From assembly GCF_003206495.1 (NCBI RefSeq), contig NZ_NKUF01000008.1:1-64000 (forward strand): 64,000 bases of DNA, given 5' to 3'. The notes under the pieces were generated by a model. It was not told the origin of the DNA, ran no database searches, and worked only from the letters and a program-made list of their open reading frames with translations. A program made the position numbers and the translations under genes. This DNA is from Gluconacetobacter entanii. GTDB taxonomy: Bacteria > Pseudomonadota > Alphaproteobacteria > Acetobacterales > Acetobacteraceae. Positions 16,797-26,207 of this stretch are shown one piece after another. Each line of letters starts with the position of its first letter. The first letter of the stretch is position 1.

Positions 16797-18036
16797 GGCG
16801 CAGGGCCTCCACCGGGTCGGTGCGCGCCGCGCGCCATGACGGATACAGCGTCGCCAGCAGCGACAGCACCAGCGCCATGGCGATCACCTCGAACACCTGC
16901 GACCAGACCAGCTTCGCCGGCAGGTGTTCAAGATAGTACACCTCCGCATTGAACAGGTCCGTGCCGGTAATCTTCTGCAGGCCCTGGCGGATACGTTCGA
17001 TGTTGAGGCAGAAGACAATCCCCAGCACCGTGCCCGCGATGGTGCCCGTCACCCCCACCGACGCCCCGCACATCAGGAAGATGCGCATGATCGCCCCGCG
17101 CGTCGCGCCAATGGTGCGCAGCACGGCGATGTCGGCGGTCTTGTCCTTGACCATCATGATGAGCGAGGAGATCACGTTGAACGCCGCGACAAGGATGATC
17201 AGCGTCAGGATCAGGAACATGACATTCTGTTCCACCTGCACCGCGCCGAAGAAGGCATTGTTGCTCTGTGTCCAGTCCATGACGCGCACCGGCGTGCCGC
17301 CAAGCGCCTGCTCGATGCTGGTGCGGATCGGGCCGACATTTTCCGCGTCACTGGTCATGACCTGGATCTGCGTCACCTGATGCGGCATCTGGAAATAGAC
17401 CTGCGCCGCATGCAGCGGCAGGAAGACATAGCTGGCGTTGTAGTCATTCACGCCCGCATCGAAAATCGCGATCACGCGATAGGCCCGCACCCGTGGCATG
17501 GTGCCAAACGCCGTCGCCGCCCCGTTGGGCGACACCAGCGTCAGGCGCGCGCCCACGGTCAGGCCCGCGCGTTCCGCCAGCGTCGTGCCGACGACAATGG
17601 TATCGTCCGACCCGAACTCATCCAGCGATCCCGCCACGAGGGAATTGCTGATTTCCTTCAGCCCCCGCAGGTCGTCCTGCGTCATCCCGCGCACAAGGCC
17701 GCCCGCGTTGTAGCCCCCGGAATTGAGGAGCACCTGCGCCTCGATCAGGGGATTGGCGGCCTCGACCCCGGCCACCTTGCGGATCCGCCCTGCCAGCGTG
17801 TCATAGTCGGTGATCGTGCGCGACACGCCATAGACGCTGAGATCCCCGTTCAGCCCCAGTATCCGCCCCAGCAGGTCGGCCTTGAAACCGTTCATGACCG
17901 ACATGACGATAATCAGCGTCGCAACACCCAGCGCGATGCCCACAAGCGAGAAGATCGCGATGACGGAGACGAACCGCTCCCCCCGCCGGGCATGCAGGTA
18001 ACGCCCGGCGACGGCACGTTCAAAGGGGCCGAACAT
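16789..18036 (-). CDS. lolC: Lipoprotein-releasing ABC transporter permease LolC/LolE
   Basis: 415 residues with the LolC/E layout: the N-terminal cytoplasmic block [16 protein letters not shown], one transmembrane helix ([20 protein letters not shown]), a large periplasmic domain of about 220 residues, then three helices in the FtsX-like C-terminal domain. [20 protein letters not shown] is the family signature after helix one. One permease gene is present, as is usual in alphaproteobacteria where a single LolC/E-type (sometimes LolF) subunit serves; the exact letter is not decided here. Starts 5 bp after proS. Confidence 0.9.
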   Translation of the reverse strand: MFGPFERAVAGRYLHARRGERFVSVIAIFSLVGIALGVATLIIVMSVMNGFKADLLGRILGLNGDLSVYGVSRTITDYDTLAGRIRKVAGVEAANPLIEAQVLLNSGGYNAGGLVRGMTQDDLRGLKEISNSLVAGSLDEFGSDDTIVVGTTLAERAGLTVGARLTLVSPNGAATAFGTMPRVRAYRVIAIFDAGVNDYNASYVFLPLHAAQVYFQMPHQVTQIQVMTSDAENVGPIRTSIEQALGGTPVRVMDWTQSNNAFFGAVQVEQNVMFLILTLIILVAAFNVISSLIMMVKDKTADIAVLRTIGATRGAIMRIFLMCGASVGVTGTIAGTVLGIVFCLNIERIRQGLQKITGTDLFNAEVYYLEHLPAKLVWSQVFEVIAMALVLSLLATLYPSWRAARTDPVEALRHE

Positions 18037-18041
18037 GCGGA

Positions 18042-19361
18042 TCAGGCACCCACGCCGATATGCGCCAGCACCGCGTCAACCGGCAGTTCGCTGCGCTCGC
18101 CACTTGCGCGGTTCTTCACTTCCACGACCCCGGCCTTCGCACCGCGCGGGCCGACGATCACCTGCCACGGATGGCCCATCAGGTCGGCATCCGCGAACTT
18201 CACGCCCGCACGCTCCGCACGGTCGTCATACAGCAGGTGTTCGGGGGCTGCGGCATAGAGGCGTTCGCAGATTTCATCGCACTGCGCATCCCCGTTCTTG
18301 AGATTGATGATGACGGCGGCAAAGGGTGCGACCGTCTGCGGCCAGATGATGCCCTGCTCGTCATGGCTGGCCTCGATGATGGCTGCGACAAGGCGCGAGA
18401 CGCCGATGCCATACGACCCCATTTCGGGGAACAGGGGCGCGCCATCGGGACCGCTGACGGAAATATCCATCGATTCCGTGTATTTGCGGCCAAAGTGGAA
18501 GATGTGCCCCACCTCGATCCCGCGCCCTTCGCGGCGACGCTCGGGCGGCACCTTCGCCCACTGTGCCTCGTCATGCTTTTCGTCCGTCGCGGCATAGAAC
18601 GAGGTCATGCGCGCGAAGAATTTCGCCAGTGACTCACGGCTGGAGATATCCACTGCTTCGGACAGCCAGTCCTGCTCCTCGAACGCGCCGTCGAAGAACA
18701 CGCCGCTTTCGCCCGTCGGCGCAAGGACAAGGAATTCGTGGCTGAGTTCGCCACCGATCGGCCCGGTATCGGCCACCATCGGGATCGCCTTCACACCAAG
18801 GCGCTGGAACGTGCGCAGGTAGGCCAGCATCATGCGGCGATAGGAATCCACCGCCGCGTCATAATCCACGTCGAAGCTGTAGGCGTCCTTCATATAGAAC
18901 TCGCGCCCGCGCATCACGCCGAAACGGGGGCGCACCTCGTCACGGAATTTCCACTGCACATGGTACAGCACCTGCGGCAGTTCGCGATAGGACTTGACCA
19001 CCTGCCCGAACAGGTCGGTCACCATTTCCTCGTTCGTCGGTCCGTACAGCAGGTCGCGTTCGTGGCGGTCACGGATACGCAGCATTTCCGGGCCATAGGC
19101 GTCATAGCGGCCCGAACGCTTCCACAGTTCGGAGGACTGCAGCGTGGGCATCAGCATTTCCTGCGCCCCGATGGCGTCCTGTTCGGCGCGCACGATGTTG
19201 GCGATGTTGCGCAGGACCTTCAGCCCCGCTGGCAGCCACGCATAGATCCCGGCGGAAGTCTGGCGGATCAGGCCAGCCCGCAGCATGAGGCGGTGCGAGG
19301 TGATCTGCGCCTCTGCGGGGTTTTCCTTGAGTGTGGGAAGAAAGCTGCGGGACAGACGCAT
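18042..19361 (-). CDS. proS: Prolyl-tRNA synthetase (short, alphaproteobacterial type)
   Basis: 439 residues from ATG 19359-19361, where the family begins [20 protein letters not shown] class II synthetase: motif 1 region [15 protein letters not shown], motif 2 in [27 protein letters not shown] (shown as the block [17 protein letters not shown]), motif 3 region [13 protein letters not shown]. It lacks the ~180-residue editing insertion of the E. coli enzyme, as expected for the ~440-residue ProS of alphaproteobacteria. It is the first gene of proS-lolC-lolD. The 250 bp upstream hold no gene and separate it from the rnj terminator. Confidence 0.95.
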   Translation of the reverse strand: MRLSRSFLPTLKENPAEAQITSHRLMLRAGLIRQTSAGIYAWLPAGLKVLRNIANIVRAEQDAIGAQEMLMPTLQSSELWKRSGRYDAYGPEMLRIRDRHERDLLYGPTNEEMVTDLFGQVVKSYRELPQVLYHVQWKFRDEVRPRFGVMRGREFYMKDAYSFDVDYDAAVDSYRRMMLAYLRTFQRLGVKAIPMVADTGPIGGELSHEFLVLAPTGESGVFFDGAFEEQDWLSEAVDISSRESLAKFFARMTSFYAATDEKHDEAQWAKVPPERRREGRGIEVGHIFHFGRKYTESMDISVSGPDGAPLFPEMGSYGIGVSRLVAAIIEASHDEQGIIWPQTVAPFAAVIINLKNGDAQCDEICERLYAAAPEHLLYDDRAERAGVKFADADLMGHPWQVIVGPRGAKAGVVEVKNRASGERSELPVDAVLAHIGVGA

Positions 19362-19615
19362 GTGCGTATCAACCTTATATTCAGAACCGATCCAGACGGC
19401 GCGAACCGTAACCCAATAAGACCGGGCGTGGAATGGGGCATATGCACGCCCAATGGCGGCGGGTTGCACCACCACACCCAAGCGTGATCGGAAACGCCGC
19501 TCCCGGCCGTTCAACATCCGCGTGAGGCAGGTGACACGCCCCGCCGCCCATGTCTACATTACCGCCACGATCCGAGTGTCGAAAACGCCGCCGGGTTTAG
19601 GGAAAAACGTCCTAT

Positions 19616-19659
19616 AAAAAAGAAATGGCAGGAGACGGTGCGCTGTCTCCTGCCATTTC
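19616..19659 (-). terminator. Strong intrinsic terminator of rnj
   Basis: On the minus strand GAAATGGCAGGAGAC pairs perfectly over 15 bp with GTCTCCTGCCATTTC across an 8-nt loop, followed by TTTTTT. It lies 40 bp after the rnj stop codon and is the longest perfect stem among the ordinary terminators here. Confidence 0.92.
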
Positions 19660-19699
19660 AAATTCACCGCCACGCAAGGCGCGGCGGGATGCAAGGGGA

Positions 19700-21343
19700 T
19701 CAGACCCGCAGCAGGTGCACATCCACCAGCGGACGCTTCTGCAGCTTGCGCCCCAGCGCGCGACGCAGCGCCGTCTTGGCCGCATCGCGGAACGTGACGT
19801 CATTTTCACGCAGTTCATCAGGGATTTCATCCAGCGCATTGCCGAATTCTTCCGTCACGCGCGCGGTCTCGGGGTCTTCGGCATCCAGCAGGCCCGGCGC
19901 GCTGACCTTCGGGTCACCGATCAGGTAGCCTTCCTCGTCCACCGCGAAACTGCCCAGCACAACGCCGTTGAACAGCATGCGCCGGCGCGCCGACAGCACG
20001 CCGCCATTCATCTGCAGCAGGCGCCCGCCATCAAGGACAAGCCGCCCCGTCGGCGCGGTATCGACCACGTCGAAGGAGGCATCCTTCATGTTCAGGATGT
20101 CGCCGTCTTCCAGCAGGACCGGCGTGATGTCGAGTTCCTGCGCAATCGCGGCGTTGGCCGTCAGGTGACGCCATTCGCCATGCACGGGAACAAGGTATTT
20201 CGGCTTCACCATTTCATACAGGCGGCGCACGTCGCCCCCCGTCGCATGGCCCGACACGTGCACCAGATGGTCACGGTCGGTAATCACGTTGATCCCGCGC
20301 CGCGTCAGGTTGTCCTGCACCTGGATGACCGCCTGCTCGTTCCCCGGAATCATGCGGCTGCTGTAGATGACGTTATCCCCCTCGCCCAGCGAGATGTTGG
20401 GATGCGTGTCCACCGCGATGCGCGACAGGGCGGAACGCGGTTCCCCCTGGCTGCCGGTCACGATCAGCAGGAGCTGGTTGTCGGGGACGGAGTTGGCCTC
20501 CTGCTCCGACAGGAACGGAGGAATGTCCGAAAGGTAGCCGCACTCACGCGCCGCAACCTCAAGGTTGCGCAGGGAACGGCCCACGACGGCGACGACACGG
20601 TTGGCGGCGATCGCGGCCTTTGCAATCGTTTCCACGCGCGCGACGTTACTGGCGAAACAGGTCACCGCGACCCGCCCCTCCAGCGTCGCGACCAGCTTCG
20701 TCATCTCGCGGCGGACATCGGCTTCGGACGCGGACGGGCCTTCGGTGCGGACGTTGGTGCTGTCGCACACCATCGCCAGCACACCCTCGCGGCCCAGTTC
20801 CTCGAACGCGGCGATGTCGGTCGGCGGTCCCACCAGCGGATGGGGGTCGAATTTCCAGTCGCCGGTATGGATCACGATCCCCTGCGGCGTGCGCAGGACA
20901 AGGGCCTGCGCCTCCGGCACGGAATGGGTGACGGGGATGAAGCGCAGGTCGAATTCGCCAACGGTGAACGCGCCACCAGTCGGGATCGTGTGGATGGGCA
21001 CCTGCTGGAGCAGTTGCGCCTCCCCCAGCTTGCGCCGCAGCACGGCGGCGGCAAACGGCGTGGCATAGACCGGGCAGCCCAGTTGCGGCCACAGGTGGGC
21101 CACGGCGCCCAGATGGTCCTCATGCGCGTGGGTGATGACCAGACCGACCAGATCCTTGCGGCGTTCGGCGATGAAAACCGGATCAGGCAGCAGGATCTCG
21201 GCCTCCGGCGTGTCATTGCCGCTGAAGCCGATGCCACAGTCCACCGCCAGCCAGCTATCGCCCTGGCGGTAGAGGTTGAGGTTCATCCCGATTTCGCCTG
21301 TTCCCCCCAGCGGGAGAAATTCCAGTGCGGTCATGTCATTCAT
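19700..21343 (-). CDS. rnj: Ribonuclease J
   Basis: 547 residues. A metallo-beta-lactamase/beta-CASP ribonuclease with 5'-to-3' exonuclease and endonuclease activity for mRNA decay and rRNA maturation in alphaproteobacteria. The zinc motif is ITHAHEDHLGAV; upstream is FLPLGGTGEIGMNLNLY. beta-CASP blocks include VTGSQGEPRSALSRIA and HVSGHATGGDVRRLYEMVKP. The C-terminus is the RNase J domain of about 100 residues. Start ATG 21341-21343 is preceded by AAGGG; a second ATG nine bases in is also possible. Three tandem hairpins lie in the gap before it. Confidence 0.94.
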   Translation of the reverse strand: MNDMTALEFLPLGGTGEIGMNLNLYRQGDSWLAVDCGIGFSGNDTPEAEILLPDPVFIAERRKDLVGLVITHAHEDHLGAVAHLWPQLGCPVYATPFAAAVLRRKLGEAQLLQQVPIHTIPTGGAFTVGEFDLRFIPVTHSVPEAQALVLRTPQGIVIHTGDWKFDPHPLVGPPTDIAAFEELGREGVLAMVCDSTNVRTEGPSASEADVRREMTKLVATLEGRVAVTCFASNVARVETIAKAAIAANRVVAVVGRSLRNLEVAARECGYLSDIPPFLSEQEANSVPDNQLLLIVTGSQGEPRSALSRIAVDTHPNISLGEGDNVIYSSRMIPGNEQAVIQVQDNLTRRGINVITDRDHLVHVSGHATGGDVRRLYEMVKPKYLVPVHGEWRHLTANAAIAQELDITPVLLEDGDILNMKDASFDVVDTAPTGRLVLDGGRLLQMNGGVLSARRRMLFNGVVLGSFAVDEEGYLIGDPKVSAPGLLDAEDPETARVTEEFGNALDEIPDELRENDVTFRDAAKTALRRALGRKLQKRPLVDVHLLRV

Positions 21344-21560
21344 ATGATACCCTTCTGTACACTGTTCATATTTCCATTTTCAGACAGGCAGGGGCGCACC
21401 CCCCACCAGAATTCCGTTCCAACGTGTCCCGTATCCCCGGGACAAAAACCTTCTGTCCGGCGCCTTTTCGCGCCACGATCATCCACCCCTGCGAAGCCGC
21501 GCCCGCATCCCCGTCATGGCCACCTGTGGCGGCGCAGCAGCGGGACCGGGGGCTCGACAC

Positions 21561-21621
21561 AGGTCGGCATGACCTGAACTCTACCCATCTATATGGGTAT
21601 AAGGGATTAACATGTAATCCC
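21561..21621 (-). promoter_or_regulatory. Three tandem perfect hairpins upstream of rnj
   Basis: Within 61 bp lie AGGTC-GGCAT-GACCT (21561-21575), TACCCAT-CTAT-ATGGGTA (21582-21599) and GGGATTA-ACATG-TAATCCC (21603-21621), as read on the plus strand. They sit in the 367-bp gap between birA and rnj, 218 bp before the rnj start, and are more AT-rich than their surroundings. They look like a structured leader or small RNA rather than terminators, because no T-run follows in the sense direction. The rest of the gap (21344-21560 and 21622-21710) shows no convincing gene. Confidence 0.5.
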
Positions 21622-21710
21622 CCATGCTCAAACGCATTATGAATTCCGGCCGTTCCCATGCCGCCTTCACCATTATGCCTTCCCCCGGCATCAACGATGA
21701 TCAACGGCCG

Positions 21711-22487
21711 TCATGCCGTGCCCAGCAGGACCTCGCCGGTGGAAATGGCCCGCACCCCGTCGGGCGTGCGCAGCAGCAGCAGTCCATCGCCGCCAATCCC
21801 CTCGAACGTCCCGCACACCGTCCCCGTGGCGGCGACGACACGCACCGGCGTGCCGACGGGATGGGCGCGATGCAGCCATGCCGTGCGGATGGCGTCGAAC
21901 CCGTCCTGCGCATATCGCGCCATCCAGACATCGAGCATCGTCAGCACGGCGGACGCCACCTTTCCCACCTCCGGCGCGGGGCCGACATCCGCCATGCAGG
22001 CAAGGTCGCGTCCCTCGATCACCGGGGCCGCGCACAGGTTGGCCCCCATGCCCAGTGACAGCCACCGCCCGTCGCCCTCGCCCCCGGCCTCGATCAGGAT
22101 GCCCGCGACCTTGCGCCCGTCGAGCAGCAGGTCATTGGGCCATTTCAGGCTGAGCGCATGTCCCTGCCCCACCCATGGGGCCAGCGCGTCGTAAAAAGCC
22201 AGTCCGGCGATGAACGGCCACAGCCCGACCGGGGTTGCGTCCCGGCCCGGACGCAGCAGGACCGACATCGACAGGTTCCCACCCGGATCGACCCATCCGC
22301 GCCCACGGCTTCCCCGTCCGCGCGTCTGTCTCAGCGCAAGGATGGCCAGTCCCTCCGCCGCGCCTTCACGCGCACGCTCCAGGCACAGGTCGGATGTAGA
22401 GCCCAGTTCCCCATGAATTTCAAGATGCCACGGACCCGCATGGATCCGTGGCACCTCCACGACCGTCACATCAGAAAACGACCGCAT
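21711..22487 (-). CDS. birA: Biotin--[acetyl-CoA-carboxylase] ligase
   Basis: 258 residues, catalytic domain only; the N-terminal DNA-binding domain of E. coli BirA is absent, so it should not repress biotin genes. It activates biotin as biotinyl-AMP and attaches it to carboxylase carrier protein. Key blocks are the nucleotide loop TRGRGSRGRGWVDPGGNL, KWPNDLLLDGRKVAGILIE and a C-terminal SH3-like domain. The ATG shares a base with the nuoN stop as TAATG, so birA is probably translated as the last gene of the nuo operon, as in several alphaproteobacteria. Confidence 0.93.
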   Translation of the reverse strand: MRSFSDVTVVEVPRIHAGPWHLEIHGELGSTSDLCLERAREGAAEGLAILALRQTRGRGSRGRGWVDPGGNLSMSVLLRPGRDATPVGLWPFIAGLAFYDALAPWVGQGHALSLKWPNDLLLDGRKVAGILIEAGGEGDGRWLSLGMGANLCAAPVIEGRDLACMADVGPAPEVGKVASAVLTMLDVWMARYAQDGFDAIRTAWLHRAHPVGTPVRVVAATGTVCGTFEGIGGDGLLLLRTPDGVRAISTGEVLLGTA

Positions 22488-23911
22488 TACCTCAGCAACG
22501 CCTGCGCCGCCGCCTGGGCTGCGGTCGAAACCGGCCCCAGGGCCACGATGAACAGGCAGGTCACAAGACCCATGCCCACGGAGATGAACGACAGGGAAAC
22601 GGGAGGACGGTCGAAGGCTTCCGCCGCCGTATCAAAGAACATGACCTTGACAATCCGGACATAATAATAGGCACCGATGATGCTGCTGATGACGCCGATG
22701 GCCGCCAGCGCATAGAGGTGCGCGTTGATGGCCGCATAGAAAACCATCAATTTGCCGAAAAATCCAGCCAGCGGCGGCGCACCCGCCATGCTGAACATGA
22801 AGATGGCCATCGCGGCCGCCATGCCCGGCGCGGTCCTGCCCAGTCCGGCAAGGTCGGAAATGCGCGTCATGGCGAAGCCCTTGCGCCGCATCGCGACAAT
22901 CCCCGCGAACGCACCGACATTCATGAACAGGTAGGTCACGAGGTAAACCAGCGTCCCACGCGTGCCCTCCGGCGTGGCGGCGGCCATGCCCATCATGGCG
23001 TATCCCATATGCCCGATGGAGGAATAGGCCATCAGGCGCTTGATGTCCGTCTGTGCGATCGCGGCGATGGAACCGAACAGCATGGAAGCCACCGACACCA
23101 GTTCGATCAGCAGCCGCCACTGCTCCGTCATGTGGCCGAACGGCCCGATCATCACCCGCAGCAGCACGGCAAAGGCCGCGATCTTCGGCGCACCTGCCAT
23201 ATACGCCGTCACCGACGACGGCGACCCCTGATACACATCAGGCGTCCACATGTGGAACGGCACCGCCGACAGCTTGAACGACAGGCCGACCAGCATGAAG
23301 ACGATGCCGATCATCAGCCCCGTCGGCAACGCGGCCGTCCCCGCCACCGCCGTCTGCAGCCCGCCATATTCCAGCGTGCCCGCAAACCCATAGACAAGTG
23401 CGATGCCATACAGCAGCAGCCCCGACGCCAGCGAGCCAAGGACAAAGTATTTCAGCCCCGCCTCCGCCGCGCGCACCTGGTCGCGGGCAAAGGCACACAG
23501 GATGTAGATCGCAAGCGAGGACAGTTCCAGCCCGACAAACAGCGTCATCAGGTTGCCCGACGACGCCATCATCATCGTGCCCAGCGTGGAAAACAGGATC
23601 AGCACCGGGAATTCGAACTTCGCGACTTCCATTTCCCGGGCATAGCCCACACTCATCATCGTCGCGAGGAACGCGCCACACAGCGACAGGACCTTCATGA
23701 AGCGCGCGAAGTCGTCATTGACGAAAATATGGTTGTACCCAACCCCGTCAGGTGTGAAGAACACCAGCAGGCCGGTGATGAAAAATGCCGCCATCGCCAG
23801 CATGGAGCAGGAGAAAAACGGATTTTCGCGTTTCTGCACCACGCCGAACACCAGGATGGCGAGGCCCGATATCGCCAGCACGATTTCAGGCAGAGCAAGT
23901 GTCCAGTTCAT
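22487..23911 (-). CDS. nuoN: NADH-quinone oxidoreductase subunit N
   Basis: 474 residues, about 14 transmembrane helices. This ND2-type antiporter-like subunit forms a proton channel next to NuoK. It begins MNWTLALPEIVLAISG. Characteristic blocks are LFVGLELSSLAIYILCAF (with the key Glu), LKYFVLGSLASGLLLYG, VGLSFKLSAVPFHMWTPDVY (key Lys) and IAQTDIKRLMAYSSIGHMGY. It is clearly NuoN and not NuoM: the LEL helix and SGLLLYG block are of the N type. It begins only 24 bp after the nuoL stop, where nuoM would be expected. Confidence 0.96.
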   Translation of the reverse strand: MNWTLALPEIVLAISGLAILVFGVVQKRENPFFSCSMLAMAAFFITGLLVFFTPDGVGYNHIFVNDDFARFMKVLSLCGAFLATMMSVGYAREMEVAKFEFPVLILFSTLGTMMMASSGNLMTLFVGLELSSLAIYILCAFARDQVRAAEAGLKYFVLGSLASGLLLYGIALVYGFAGTLEYGGLQTAVAGTAALPTGLMIGIVFMLVGLSFKLSAVPFHMWTPDVYQGSPSSVTAYMAGAPKIAAFAVLLRVMIGPFGHMTEQWRLLIELVSVASMLFGSIAAIAQTDIKRLMAYSSIGHMGYAMMGMAAATPEGTRGTLVYLVTYLFMNVGAFAGIVAMRRKGFAMTRISDLAGLGRTAPGMAAAMAIFMFSMAGAPPLAGFFGKLMVFYAAINAHLYALAAIGVISSIIGAYYYVRIVKVMFFDTAAEAFDRPPVSLSFISVGMGLVTCLFIVALGPVSTAAQAAAQALLR

Positions 23912-23931
23912 AGGTTCACCCTCGTCATCAT
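23908..23931 (-). other. Seven-codon minicistron between nuoL and nuoN
   Basis: After the nuoL stop the minus strand reads ATG ATG ACG AGG GTG AAC CTA TGA. The stop overlaps the nuoN ATG as ATGA, the coupling style used at other junctions of this operon. It could be a chance, or the scar left by an in-frame loss of nuoM between its first and last codons. GAGGGTG inside it also serves as the nuoN ribosome binding site. Confidence 0.35.
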
Positions 23932-23935
23932 GGCT

Positions 23936-25876
23936 TCAGTGGGTCAGCAGCATGGTGGACAGCAGCACCACCAGCCCGATCAGCATCGTAAAGGCATAGA
24001 CCGCGATCGAACCGGTCTGGATCTTCACCGCCTGCCCCGCCGACGCCACGGTCATGCGGGCCAGCCCTTCGGGGATGCCCTCGACCACGCCTTCATCGAC
24101 ATCCTTCCACAGCACGCGCGCCAGCGCCCTGTACGGACGGATGAAGATCAGGTCATACAGTTCGTCGAAATACCATTTGTTCAGCAGGAACAGGTAAAGC
24201 GGACGCAGCGCACGCGCCATCGCCCCCGGGATTTCAGGCCGCAGCATGTAGCAGACATAGGCGACAAGGATGCCCCCCACGGCGGCGATGCTGTGCACGA
24301 GGGAGATGAACGCCGGGGCGTGTTCCATCATGTCCATGATGTCATTGCCCGGCGCGTTCGCGATCGCCCCGTTCCAGAACGCCACCTGCCCCCTGCCGAT
24401 ATAAAGCGGCGCCAGCAGGATGCCGGCAAGGACCGCGCCAAAGCCCAGCAGGATGACCGGACCGGTCATGGAGAGCGGGCTTTCATGCGCGCCTTCATGC
24501 AGGTGCGCATCGCGCGGCTTGCCATGGAAGACGAGGAAGATCAGCCGCCAGCTATACAGTGCGGTCAGGAACGCGGTGATGCAGCCCATGATCCAGCCAT
24601 AGGTGCCCATCGTCGCGGGCGACATCCATGCCGCATCGAGGATCGCATCCTTCGACCAGTAGCCCGCAAAGGGGAAGATCCCCGCCAGCGCAAGGCTGCC
24701 GAGCCACATGCACACGTACGTCACCGGGATCTTGCGCCACAGGCCACCCATGCGGAACATGTCCTGCTCGTCATGGACGGCATGGATCACGCAGCCCGCG
24801 CCAAGGAACAGCAGCGCCTTGAAAAACGCATGCGTCGTCAGGTGGAACATCGCCGCCTGATACGCGCCCACCCCAACGGCCACGAACATGTAGCCAAGCT
24901 GCGAACAGGTGGAATAGGCGATCGTGCGCTTGATGTCAGGCTGCACCAGCCCCACGGTCGCGGCAAAGAAACAGGTCGTCGCACCGATCAGGATGATGAA
25001 GTCACGCGTGAACGGGGCGAATTCCACCACCGGCGACATCCGCGCCATCAGGAATACGCCCGCCGTCACCATCGTCGCCGCATGGATCAGGGCGGACACC
25101 GGGGTCGGCCCCTCCATCGCGTCCGGCAGCCATGTATGCAGGAATAGCTGCGCCGACTTGCCCATCGCGCCGATGAACAGCAGCATGCAGATCACCTCGA
25201 TGGCGCGGTGTGCGCCAAACAGGTGATACACATCATTCATGTGCGCAGGCACCATCGCAAAGATGTCGTCATAGGTCACGGTGCCGAATTCGACATACAG
25301 CAGCGCAATGCCGACCAGAAAGAACAGGTCCGCCACGCGGTTGACGACAAAGGCCTTGATCGCGGCGGCGGCGGCGGACGGGCGCGTGTACCAGTAGCCG
25401 ATCAGCAGGTAACTGGCGAGGCCGACGCCTTCCCACCCGAAGAATAGCTGGATCAGGTCGTTCGACGTCACCAGCATCAGCATCGCGAACGTAAACAGCG
25501 ACAGGTAGGAGAAGAAGCGGAAGCGCGGCATGCTCTCATGCGCCATGTATCCCGTGCTGTAGACATGCACGAGCGTGGAGACCACGCACACCATGGCGAC
25601 GATGGAGACCGACAGCGCATCCATGCGCAATCCCCACGCAACATGGAAATTGCCCGCCTGGATCCAGTCGGCCACGGGGACAAGGGCGGTCACCATGCCG
25701 CCCTGCCCCTCGATCAGCAGCGCGCCGATGGCGGCGACACTGGCGATGAGCATCAGGATGATCGTCAGCGCCTGCGACAGGGCGTCGCCGATGATGCGCC
25801 CCCCCATCCCGGCGGTCAGGAACCCGACCAGCGGCGCGAAGACCGCGATTTCAAAAAGGCAGGATGCCGTTTGCAT
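23936..25876 (-). CDS. nuoL: NADH-quinone oxidoreductase subunit L
   Basis: 646 residues, full length, with about 16 helices. The ND5-type distal antiporter subunit of complex I. Blocks: FFGWEGVGLASYLLIGYWY (key Glu), AMGKSAQLFLHTWLPDAMEG (key Lys), HAATMVTAGVFLMARMSP, TIAYSTCSQLGYMFVA and THAFFKALLFLGAG. The C-terminal extension, which includes KWYFDELYDLIFIRPYRALA, supplies the long lateral helix that normally runs along NuoM and NuoN. It follows nuoK by 7 bp. Its usual inner neighbour, NuoM, is not encoded here. Confidence 0.97.
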   Translation of the reverse strand: MQTASCLFEIAVFAPLVGFLTAGMGGRIIGDALSQALTIILMLIASVAAIGALLIEGQGGMVTALVPVADWIQAGNFHVAWGLRMDALSVSIVAMVCVVSTLVHVYSTGYMAHESMPRFRFFSYLSLFTFAMLMLVTSNDLIQLFFGWEGVGLASYLLIGYWYTRPSAAAAAIKAFVVNRVADLFFLVGIALLYVEFGTVTYDDIFAMVPAHMNDVYHLFGAHRAIEVICMLLFIGAMGKSAQLFLHTWLPDAMEGPTPVSALIHAATMVTAGVFLMARMSPVVEFAPFTRDFIILIGATTCFFAATVGLVQPDIKRTIAYSTCSQLGYMFVAVGVGAYQAAMFHLTTHAFFKALLFLGAGCVIHAVHDEQDMFRMGGLWRKIPVTYVCMWLGSLALAGIFPFAGYWSKDAILDAAWMSPATMGTYGWIMGCITAFLTALYSWRLIFLVFHGKPRDAHLHEGAHESPLSMTGPVILLGFGAVLAGILLAPLYIGRGQVAFWNGAIANAPGNDIMDMMEHAPAFISLVHSIAAVGGILVAYVCYMLRPEIPGAMARALRPLYLFLLNKWYFDELYDLIFIRPYRALARVLWKDVDEGVVEGIPEGLARMTVASAGQAVKIQTGSIAVYAFTMLIGLVVLLSTMLLTH

Positions 25877-25883
25877 GACCCGA

Positions 25884-26207
25884 TCACCCTTTCATCATCG
25901 TAATGCGATCGACCTCGATCGAGCCGCGATTACGGAAATAGACAGTGACGATGGCAAGGCCGATCGCGGATTCCGCCGCCGCGATGGTCAGCACGAACAG
26001 CGTGAACACCTGCCCCGACAGGTCGCCAAGTGCTGCTGAAAACGCCACGAAATTGATATTGGCCGACAGCAGGATCAGTTCGATCGACATCAGGATGATG
26101 ATGACGTTCTTGCGGTTCAGGAAGATACCGAACACGCCAAGGACCAGCAGGATCGCGCTGATGACAAGGTACGGCGTGACGCCAATGGTGGCGATTGCAC
26201 TATTCAT
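25884..26207 (-). CDS. nuoK: NADH-quinone oxidoreductase subunit K
   Basis: 107 residues, ATG 26205-26207. The ND4L-type membrane subunit with three helices and the conserved Glu in helix two ([18 protein letters not shown]) and [12 protein letters not shown] in helix three. Starts inside the end of nuoJ (8-bp overlap), so the two are coupled. The frame is open well upstream, but only from [17 protein letters not shown] does it fit the family. Confidence 0.96.
   Translation of the reverse strand: MNSAIATIGVTPYLVISAILLVLGVFGIFLNRKNVIIILMSIELILLSANINFVAFSAALGDLSGQVFTLFVLTIAAAESAIGLAIVTVYFRNRGSIEVDRITMMKG

Noticed and set aside
21366-21704. Possible coaX remnant starting TTG, reading LIIVDAGG
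   Set aside because: Its position after birA is where coaX often lies, but only the first few residues resemble CoaX and the rest is unrelated. The gap holds tandem hairpins instead.
22448-25147. 899-codon open frame on the plus strand, antisense to nuoN and nuoL
   Set aside because: The product is His/Arg/Gln-rich with no domains, as expected from the reverse of high-GC membrane-protein genes. nuoN and nuoL are certain.
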